From Gemmatimonadales bacterium UBA4718 (GTDB taxonomy: Bacteria; Gemmatimonadota; Gemmatimonadetes; Gemmatimonadales; Gemmatimonadaceae), in contig DHJO01000114.1 in NCBI GenBank assembly GCA_002404375.1, forward strand, positions 10,138-22,284: a stretch of DNA of 12,147 nucleotides, in the 5' to 3' direction. Within the stretch, counting starts at the first letter, position 1, and each line of letters opens with the position of its first letter. Below the pieces are notes generated by a model that was not told the DNA's origin, made no database searches, and worked only from the letters and a program-made list of their open reading frames with translations. This document shows positions 6,336 through 12,147 of this stretch, one piece after another. Made by a program: the position numbers and the translations under genes.

Positions 6336-7839
6336 GTCGCGGCTCACCAGAATTCTCCAAACTACTATTTGTGCATCGATAGTGAGCGTGTGCGGGTGCG
6401 AAATGGGGCCTCCCAGCGTGAACGGAGCTCCCGCAGCGCCCCCTGCTCCGAACGTTCCGTGGAAGGCACCGGCCGGGGCAATCAAACCGGAGCCGCTGAT
6501 AACCGCGGCGACCGCGCTGGCAGTACCGCCAGACCTCGAGCAGCGCATCCAGCAGCTGGCGCTCGCGGATGTAGTCGATCTGGCGCTACGAAACAATCCG
6601 GCGACGCGCGCATCGTGGGCACAGGCCCGGGCGTCCGCTGATATGCTCGGATCAGCGCGCGGACAGTACTACCCGACGATCAACAGCGCCGCAACCGTGT
6701 CGCGGATCCAGTCGCCCGCGACGGGAACGCGTCCCGCCGGCACACGCACTGAATACGGACCCTCGATCACCCTCAATTATCTGCTGGCCGACTTCGGCGG
6801 GCGATCGGGATCGATCGAGAGGGCACGGCAAACCTTGTTCGCCGCGAGTCTGTCTCACAACGCGACGATCCAGAACACCGTGTTGCAGGCTGAGGCCGCG
6901 TACTTCACCTACATGGCAACTGTCGCACTTCTTGGCGCGGAGCGATCGGCGATTGCCGAAGCGCGGGCGAATCTCAGCGCGGCGCAGCAGCGCTTCAAGG
7001 TGGGCCTGGCCACCATAGCGGACGTGCTCCAGGCAAAAACCGCGTTGTCGCAAGAGCAGCTCAACCTCGAGACCACGCAGGGAAATCTGCAGGCCGCACG
7101 CGGAGGCCTCGCTGCTGCGCTTGGTCTTCCCGCCAACCTGCCCTTCGATCTGGCGCCGATGCCTGCGACGATTCCCGTCGGCATGATCTCTGTCAGCGTG
7201 GACAGCGTGATCAACGCCGCGTTGCGTAACAGGCCCGACCTCGCCGCGGCGCGCGCCCAGGCTGCTGCCGCCGCGGCGCAGGTCCGTGTTGCGCAATCCG
7301 CGGAGCTTCCATCGCTGACGCTGGGAAGCAACGCGGCTCGCACTTACACGAGCCCCCTCGCCACTTTTGCTGGACCGTCATACAGCGTCACGCTCGGCGT
7401 GGCGTTTCCACTCTTCAATGGCTTCTCGAGACAGTACGACCTGGCGGCGGCGCGCGCGCAGGCGGACGCCATTTCGGCCCTCGCGGATCAAACGCGCCAA
7501 CAAGTAGTAACACAGGTATTCGTCTCCTATTACGCGCTACAGACGGCAGAACAGCGCGTCGCAACCGCGGATGATCTGTTGGCCAGCGCTCAACAGTCAG
7601 TGCAGGTCGCGGCGGGACGTTACCGCGAAGGTGTCGGCAGCATCATAGATCTTCTCACCGCCCAGACCGCGCTGGCGAGCGCCAGGGCCCAGCAGGTTCA
7701 ATCACGGTGGCAATGGTATACCTCACTCGCACAGCTCGCCCGCGACACGGGCGTTCTCGGTGTGCGGGGCGACACACCTTTTACCTTTACTCCCGATTCC
7801 CTCGTGTCTCCCCAACCTCCGAATACAATTCGTCCATGA
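6334..7839 (+). CDS. RND efflux outer-membrane factor (TolC/NodT-type lipoprotein)
   Basis: The outer-membrane exit duct of a tripartite pump. Started at the ATG at 6334 the protein is 501 aa. It has a short basic n-region and a hydrophobic stretch to VCGC, a plausible lipobox with lipidated C22 (NodT-type factors are often lipoproteins). The two OEP repeats are visible: LADVVDLALRNNP (77-89) with IADVLQAKTALSQ (228-240), and VDSVINAALRNRPDLAAARA (289-308) with IIDLLTAQTALAS (437-449), separated by long alanine- and glutamine-rich helices. The open frame extends back to a TTG at 6241, overlapping the icd ATG. That start, or the ATG at 6250, would bury the signal peptide, so 6334 is preferred although no Shine-Dalgarno is seen. 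The stop overlaps the next gene as ATGA. Putting the outer-membrane factor first in the operon is less usual than adaptor-pump-factor. Confidence 0.94.
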   Translation: MSRLTRILQTTICASIVSVCGCEMGPPSVNGAPAAPPAPNVPWKAPAGAIKPEPLITAATALAVPPDLEQRIQQLALADVVDLALRNNPATRASWAQARASADMLGSARGQYYPTINSAATVSRIQSPATGTRPAGTRTEYGPSITLNYLLADFGGRSGSIERARQTLFAASLSHNATIQNTVLQAEAAYFTYMATVALLGAERSAIAEARANLSAAQQRFKVGLATIADVLQAKTALSQEQLNLETTQGNLQAARGGLAAALGLPANLPFDLAPMPATIPVGMISVSVDSVINAALRNRPDLAAARAQAAAAAAQVRVAQSAELPSLTLGSNAARTYTSPLATFAGPSYSVTLGVAFPLFNGFSRQYDLAAARAQADAISALADQTRQQVVTQVFVSYYALQTAEQRVATADDLLASAQQSVQVAAGRYREGVGSIIDLLTAQTALASARAQQVQSRWQWYTSLAQLARDTGVLGVRGDTPFTFTPDSLVSPQPPNTIRP

Positions 7840-8966
7840 GCGTGTTCAGTTCGCGTGTTATCGCGGCACCATCGATGCGCACCGTGTACGGAATCGCGGT
7901 CGCCGTGTGCGTAGCAGCGGCGTGTTCGAAGTCCGACCCACCGCGGCAGCCAAGTATTCCCGTGAGCGTAACGACGGTCAAGCGGACCAGCGTACCCTAC
8001 ATCGTCATCGCGAACGGCGTTGCCGAGCCAATGCAGACGGTCGCGGTCGAAGCGCAAGTCAACGGAATACTGAATCGAGTTACGTTCGCCGAGGGACAGC
8101 CGGTACAGGCGGGCCAGATACTCTTCGAGATCGACTCGCGCCCCTATGTGGCGGTCCTCGAGCAAGCTCGCGCCCAATTGGTTCGTGATGAGGCGCAGGC
8201 CGCGAATGCTCGTCGAGACGCGACGCGATACGCGGCGCTAATAAAGGAAGGCTACGTGACGGGCTCGCAGGCTGACCAGGCTGAGGCGACGGCTGCATCT
8301 GCCGCGGCAACGGTCGTGGCAGACCGAGCGAACGTCTCAAAAGCCGCCCTCGACGTCGCCAACTCTACGATTCGCGCGCCGATCTCCGGTCGAACCGGGA
8401 GCCTGCTCGTGCGGCAGGGAAATCTGGTGAAGGCGAACAGCAATCCGCCGCTGGTGGTGATCAATCAGATCCAGCCGATTCTGGTGCGATTCGCGATTCC
8501 GCAGAGCCAGCTTCCCGACATCCAGAGATACTATCGCGGAGGCAATGCACTCCAGGTGCGCGCGACTCCGTCCGAGGGTTCGGGCGTGCCCCTGATGGGA
8601 ACGCTTGCGTTCATCGACAACAACGTTGACTCGACGACCGGAACCGTTCTCCTGAAGGCCAGATTCTCCAACCCGGAAGCCACATTGTGGCCTGGGCAGT
8701 ACACCAACGTTGCTCTCCAGCTTTACGTCGATCCAAACGCGCTCACCCTTCCGGCGCCCGCGATCATAACTGGTCAGCAGGGTACGTACGTTTATATCAT
8801 CGATAACGCCGGCAGCGCGAAACAGCAGCCAGTTCAGGTCTCGCGCACCGTCGATTCGCTTTCCGTGATTGCCGGCGGATTGAAGGAGGGCCAGAGAGTC
8901 GTGCTGGACGGCCAATCTCGTTTGATACCCGGGTCCAAAGTCACCATCAAAGGGGCGCCCCGATGA
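7836..8966 (+). CDS. RND efflux periplasmic adaptor (membrane fusion protein, AcrA/MdtA-like)
   Basis: Bridges the inner-membrane pump and the outer-membrane factor. 376 aa from the ATG at 7836. The N-terminus is a lipoprotein signal ending AAAC, with lipidated C30. The first half of the barrel-sandwich/lipoyl domain is at about 71-100 (VEAQVNGILNRVTFAEGQPV onward). An alanine-rich alpha-helical hairpin follows (about 104-172), then the second lipoyl half NSTIRAPISGRTGSLLVRQG (176-195). The beta-barrel domain contains VDSTTGTVLLKARF (264-277) and LWPGQYTNV (284-292), and a membrane-proximal domain ends the protein. The start at 7836 forms an ATGA overlap with the upstream stop. A second in-frame ATG at 7875 gives a shorter signal with the same lipobox (cysteine 17) and cannot be excluded. 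The frame also extends upstream to 7707, but that would add 43 residues ahead of the signal. MdtA-like resemblance fits the downstream pump. Confidence 0.95.
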   Translation: MSVFSSRVIAAPSMRTVYGIAVAVCVAAACSKSDPPRQPSIPVSVTTVKRTSVPYIVIANGVAEPMQTVAVEAQVNGILNRVTFAEGQPVQAGQILFEIDSRPYVAVLEQARAQLVRDEAQAANARRDATRYAALIKEGYVTGSQADQAEATAASAAATVVADRANVSKAALDVANSTIRAPISGRTGSLLVRQGNLVKANSNPPLVVINQIQPILVRFAIPQSQLPDIQRYYRGGNALQVRATPSEGSGVPLMGTLAFIDNNVDSTTGTVLLKARFSNPEATLWPGQYTNVALQLYVDPNALTLPAPAIITGQQGTYVYIIDNAGSAKQQPVQVSRTVDSLSVIAGGLKEGQRVVLDGQSRLIPGSKVTIKGAPR

Positions 8967-11900
8967 CGGCACTATTCATCCGCCGGCCGGTCATGACCGC
9001 GCTCGTCATGATTGGAATCCTGTTCTTCGGCGCAGTGTCTTACACGCGACTCGCGGTGAGCGATCTTCCGACGGTCGATTTTCCGACGATCCAGGTGAAC
9101 GCGAATCTTCCGGGAGCGAGCCCCGAGACGATGGCAGCAGCGGTCGCGACGCCACTCGAGAAGCAGTTCTCGACGATTGCCGGGATCGACAACATGACGT
9201 CGTCGAGCGGGCTCGGCGGGACATCGATCACAATCCAATTCTCTCTCGATCGGAACATCGATGCGGCCGCGCAGGACGTTCAGGCTGCGATCTCGCAGAC
9301 TTTGCGCAGCCTCCCGCTCGGAATTCTGCCGCCTTCTTATCGGAAGGTGAATCCAGCGGATCAGCCGATCATTTATTTCGCGTTGACTTCCAAGACGATG
9401 CCGCTGTCGCAGCTCGACGAATACGGCGAGACGTTCATGGCGCAGCGCATATCCATGGTGCCGGGAATCGCCCAGGTCCAGGTCTATGGAGGCCAGAAGT
9501 ACGCGGTCAGGGTGCAGCTCGATCCCACTTCGCTCGCCAATCGTGGAATTGGCATCGACGAGGTGTCGTCGGCAATCGGTACGCAAAACGTGAGCATGCC
9601 CACCGGAACCCTCTGGGGAACCAACCGCGCTTCCACCATCAAAGCCAACGGACAGCTCCAGAACGCGCAACAGTTTCGGCAGATGGTCGTCGCGTACAGA
9701 AATGGCGCGCCGGTTCATCTCGATGAGATTGGCCAGGTATTGGACGACGTCGAGAACAACAAGGTGGCGAGCTGGTTCAATGGCGACCGCGCGGTCGTGT
9801 TGGCCATTCAGCGACAACCGGGAACCAACACGGTCGCGGTGGCCAACGGCGTCAAAACGCTGCTTGCATCGCTGCGCGACCAGATTCCGCCGAGCGTGGA
9901 TATTCAAACGCTTTACGACCGGTCCATTTCGATCGAGCAGTCCGTCGCCGATGTGAAGTTCACGCTGATGCTTACGCTGTTCCTCGTCGTCATGGTCATC
10001 TTCGTCTTCCTGCGGAACATTTCGGCGACGATAATCCCCAGCCTTGCGTTGCCGATGTCCCTCGTCGGGACGTTCGCTGTGATGTACATGCTTGGGTTCT
10101 CGCTCGACAACCTGTCCCTGATGGCGCTTACGCTCGCGGTCGGCTTCGTCGTGGACGACGCCATCGTGATGCTCGAGAACATCGTCCGACACATGGAGAT
10201 GGCTAAGGATCCGATCAAGGCATCCTTCGAGGGATCGGCCGAGGTCGGGTTCACGATCCTGGCGATGACGGTTTCGCTTACGGCCGTGTTCATCCCCCTT
10301 CTTTTCATGGGGGGAATCCTCGGCCGACTGTTCCACGAATTTGCGGTGACGATCGGTACGGCAATCCTCGTGTCCGGATTCGTGTCGCTGACCCTGACGC
10401 CAATGCTGGCGAGCAGATTCCTAAAGCCCCCTTCGCACACTCACGGGCGCCTTTTCAATGCCTCCGAGCGTGTGTACACTCGAATACTCAACCGATACGA
10501 ATCGAGCCTCGAGTGGGTGATGGAGCACAGATTCGCCGCGCTTATGTTTTCGGTCGCGGTCCTCGTTGGCACTGTGATCCTCTTCAAGCTGGTGCCCACC
10601 GGATTCATCCCGACACAGGACACGGGGCAGATAGTTGCGACGACGGAGGCCGCGCAGGGAACGTCGTTCAAGGATATGGTGACGCATCAACAGCAGATCG
10701 CAGCGATCGTCGCGCGCGACACGAATATCTCCGGCTTCATGTCATCCGTCGGATCTGGCGGAGGCAGCGGCAATCAGGGAAGAATCTTTCTCGGCTTGAA
10801 ACCCCGCGGTCAGAGGCTCAGCGCTGACGAGATCGTGGCCGAGCTGCGGCCGAAGCTCTCGAGCGTTCCCGGCATGAACGTGTTCATGCAGGTGCCTCCG
10901 GCAATTCAGATCGGCGGCCGATCATCAAAGAGCCAATATCAGTTCACCCTGCAGGGCACCGACATCGCCGTGCTCGACACTTCCGCCAAGCGCCTCGAAG
11001 CGAGGATGCGCGACATCCCCCAGATCCAGGACGTGACGAGTGATCTTCAGATCGCCAACCCCGAGGTAAATGTGGCGATCAATCGTGATCGCGCGGCCTC
11101 ACTGGGCGTTTCGGCGGAACAGATCGAGAGTGCGCTGTACGACGCATACGGATCGCGCCAAGTGTCGACGATCTATACGCCGAACAATCAGTACATGGTG
11201 ATTATGGAGCTGTTGCCACAGTTCCAACAGGATGTAAACGCGCTGAGGATGCTGTACGTGCGATCTCAGAAGGGGGATCTTGTACCGCTGAGCGCCGTTG
11301 CAAATATCACGCAGGGAGTCGGTCCGTTGTCGATCACCCACGCAGGACAGCTCCCGGCGGTAACGATCGCGTTCAATACCCGGCCCGGAGTGGCGCTGGG
11401 TCAGGCAACCACCGCTGTCGAGGCAGCTGCTGCTGGCACCGTTCCCTCGACCATCACTATGAGTTTTTCCGGAACGGCCCAGGCGTTTCAGGCGAGCCAG
11501 CAAGGTCTGCTGGCACTGCTCATTCTCGCGATCTTCGTGATTTACATGGTGCTCGGCATTCTCTACGAGAGCTTCATCCATCCGGCGACGATTCTTACCG
11601 GGTTGCCATTCGCCGCGTTCGGTGCGCTGCTCGCGCTGCTGGTGTTCAGGATGCCGCTCGACGTTTACGGATTCGTCGGACTGATCCTTCTCGTCGGAAT
11701 CGTCAAGAAAAACGCGATCATGATGATCGACTTCGCTCTCGAGGCGGAACGAACGCAGCAAATTACGCCGGAGAGAGCGATCGTTCAGGCGGCCAGTGTC
11801 AGATTCCGTCCGATCATGATGACGACATTCGCCGCCTTGATGGCCACGCTGCCTATCGCACTCGGCAGAGGAGCCGGCTCGACATCACGCCGTCCACTGG

Positions 11901-12073
11901 GCGTTGCCGTCGTGGGTGGGTTGGCGTTTTCCCAGCTGGTGACGCTGTACGTGACCCCGGTCTTCTACACTTACTTCGACGAGCTGCCTGATCGCGTGCG
12001 CGGATTCACGAAACGCGCGACGTCGAGGATTCGCGGTCGGCGAGCTGCGTCGCTAGCGCCGAGCGAGCGGTAA
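8963..12073 (+). CDS. RND multidrug efflux pump, HAE1 family (MdtB/MdtC-like)
   Basis: Proton-driven inner-membrane transporter of the tripartite complex. 1036 aa, full length. It begins MTALFIRRPVMTALVMIGIL (TM1). The periplasmic porter domains fall at about 35-330 and 555-845. TM2-6 are at about 333-483, TM7 near 525-545 and TM8-12 at about 847-1002, giving the usual 12. Proton-relay residues are present: D398/D399 in GFVVDDA, K916 in IVKKNAIMM, R947 and T954 in VRFRPIMMT, matching AcrB D407/D408, K940, R971 and T978 at consistent offsets. The N-terminal porter motif LPGASPETMAAAVATPLEKQ and YRKVNPADQPI resemble MdtB/MdtC most. Substrates cannot be read from the sequence. The ATG overlaps the adaptor stop (ATGA), with AAAGGGG 7 nt upstream. 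The arginine-rich C-terminal tail (1011-1036) is cytoplasmic. One pump gene only, so presumably a homotrimer rather than an MdtBC heterotrimer. Confidence 0.98.
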   Translation: MTALFIRRPVMTALVMIGILFFGAVSYTRLAVSDLPTVDFPTIQVNANLPGASPETMAAAVATPLEKQFSTIAGIDNMTSSSGLGGTSITIQFSLDRNIDAAAQDVQAAISQTLRSLPLGILPPSYRKVNPADQPIIYFALTSKTMPLSQLDEYGETFMAQRISMVPGIAQVQVYGGQKYAVRVQLDPTSLANRGIGIDEVSSAIGTQNVSMPTGTLWGTNRASTIKANGQLQNAQQFRQMVVAYRNGAPVHLDEIGQVLDDVENNKVASWFNGDRAVVLAIQRQPGTNTVAVANGVKTLLASLRDQIPPSVDIQTLYDRSISIEQSVADVKFTLMLTLFLVVMVIFVFLRNISATIIPSLALPMSLVGTFAVMYMLGFSLDNLSLMALTLAVGFVVDDAIVMLENIVRHMEMAKDPIKASFEGSAEVGFTILAMTVSLTAVFIPLLFMGGILGRLFHEFAVTIGTAILVSGFVSLTLTPMLASRFLKPPSHTHGRLFNASERVYTRILNRYESSLEWVMEHRFAALMFSVAVLVGTVILFKLVPTGFIPTQDTGQIVATTEAAQGTSFKDMVTHQQQIAAIVARDTNISGFMSSVGSGGGSGNQGRIFLGLKPRGQRLSADEIVAELRPKLSSVPGMNVFMQVPPAIQIGGRSSKSQYQFTLQGTDIAVLDTSAKRLEARMRDIPQIQDVTSDLQIANPEVNVAINRDRAASLGVSAEQIESALYDAYGSRQVSTIYTPNNQYMVIMELLPQFQQDVNALRMLYVRSQKGDLVPLSAVANITQGVGPLSITHAGQLPAVTIAFNTRPGVALGQATTAVEAAAAGTVPSTITMSFSGTAQAFQASQQGLLALLILAIFVIYMVLGILYESFIHPATILTGLPFAAFGALLALLVFRMPLDVYGFVGLILLVGIVKKNAIMMIDFALEAERTQQITPERAIVQAASVRFRPIMMTTFAALMATLPIALGRGAGSTSRRPLGVAVVGGLAFSQLVTLYVTPVFYTYFDELPDRVRGFTKRATSRIRGRRAASLAPSER

Positions 12074-12087
12074 AGGGCGGATCACGT

Positions 12088-12147
12088 TCAACCGGTTGGC
12101 GGGCCGTGGAGGATCGTGCCGCTGCCGCCAACAGTCCACACGTCCGT
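12088..12147 (-). CDS. C-terminal end of a convergent gene, beta-propeller-like repeat motif (runs off right edge)
   Basis: On the minus strand an open frame enters at 12147 and stops at TGA 12090-12088, giving 19 residues: TDVWTVGGSGTILHGPPTG. The (D)VWxVGxxGTILH pattern is the recurrent blade motif of secreted Ycf48/BNR-like beta-propeller proteins that I recall from Gemmatimonadota and Myxococcota. Only the last blade would be visible. The gene converges on the pump gene, with 14 bp between the two stops. Product assignment is tentative because of the tiny visible length. Confidence 0.45.
   Translation of the reverse strand, partial: TDVWTVGGSGTILHGPPTG
12095..12132. terminator. GC-rich inverted repeat after the pump gene, possible terminator stem
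   Basis: GTTGGCGG (12095-12102) pairs perfectly with CCGCCAAC (12125-12132) around a 22-nt loop, 21 nt past the pump stop. No T-run follows on either strand, and the repeat lies inside the 3' end of the convergent gene, so this may be chance. It is the only hairpin-like structure in the convergent gap. Confidence 0.2.

Noticed and set aside
7707-7835. Upstream extension of the adaptor protein
   Set aside because: Overlaps the outer-membrane factor out of frame with Arg-rich sequence, and buries the lipoprotein signal. The ATGA junction at 7836 is the natural start.
8952-8961. Perfect 10-bp palindrome GGGGCGCCCC just before the pump ATG
   Set aside because: Can form at most a 3-bp stem with a 4-nt loop, and it encodes the end of the adaptor. 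Palindromes of this size are common in GC-rich DNA.
8972-10336. 454-aa open frame on the minus strand
   Set aside because: Lies entirely antisense to the well-conserved RND pump. Its composition (Arg, His, Asp rich) is that of a mirror frame in GC-rich DNA, and it shows no domain.
12089-12098. Palindrome CAACCGGTTG downstream of the pump gene
   Set aside because: Too short for a terminator, no T-run, and overlaps the stop of the convergent gene; could be chance.
1-12147. Mobile elements, CRISPR arrays, tRNA/rRNA genes, toxin-antitoxin or defence genes
   Set aside because: No transposase motifs, terminal repeats, regularly spaced repeats, cloverleaf sequences or small paired ORFs were seen. 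The window is ordinary housekeeping plus an efflux operon.

Overview
The window is a GC-rich (roughly 60%) bacterial chromosomal segment packed almost completely with genes. No stretch of 300 bases lacks a gene. Several proteins read like Gemmatimonadota: the omega-subunit N-terminus, a guanylate kinase beginning its P-loop with SPSGGGKTT, and a short TonB-plug outer-membrane protein. That placement rests on remembered family resemblance, not on a search. The two outer-membrane-type proteins and the complete RND pump show a diderm (Gram-negative-type) envelope.

Left part, minus strand, 1 to about 1.67 kb: yicC, gmk and rpoZ form a tight housekeeping operon (the yicC stop overlaps the gmk GTG by one base, and the gmk stop directly abuts the rpoZ ATG). 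rpoZ runs off the left edge. A strong sigma-70-type promoter (TTGACA, 17 bp, TAAGAT) precedes yicC. Its -35 box contains the stop codon of the upstream gene, and the predicted leader is only about 6 nt.

Middle, minus strand, about 1.67 to 6.24 kb: icd (NADP-type isocitrate dehydrogenase), pepA (M17 leucyl aminopeptidase) and a secreted TonB-plug/beta-barrel protein probably form one transcription unit. icd and pepA are 3 nt apart. The barrel gene appears to start at a CTG that overlaps the pepA stop (CTGA), behind a good Shine-Dalgarno sequence. This is the most interesting local observation.

Right part, plus strand, 6.33 to 12.07 kb: a complete tripartite RND efflux operon in the order outer-membrane factor, periplasmic adaptor, inner-membrane pump. 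Both junctions are ATGA overlaps. The outer-membrane factor and the adaptor both have lipoprotein-type signals. The operon diverges from icd across about 92 bp. No regulator gene is linked to it in the window. At the right edge the C-terminus of a convergent minus-strand gene is visible; it ends in a VWTVGGSGTILH-type motif.

No mobile element, CRISPR array, tRNA, rRNA or obviously new biological system was seen. The points worth a second look concern start codons, promoters and the truncated right-edge gene.
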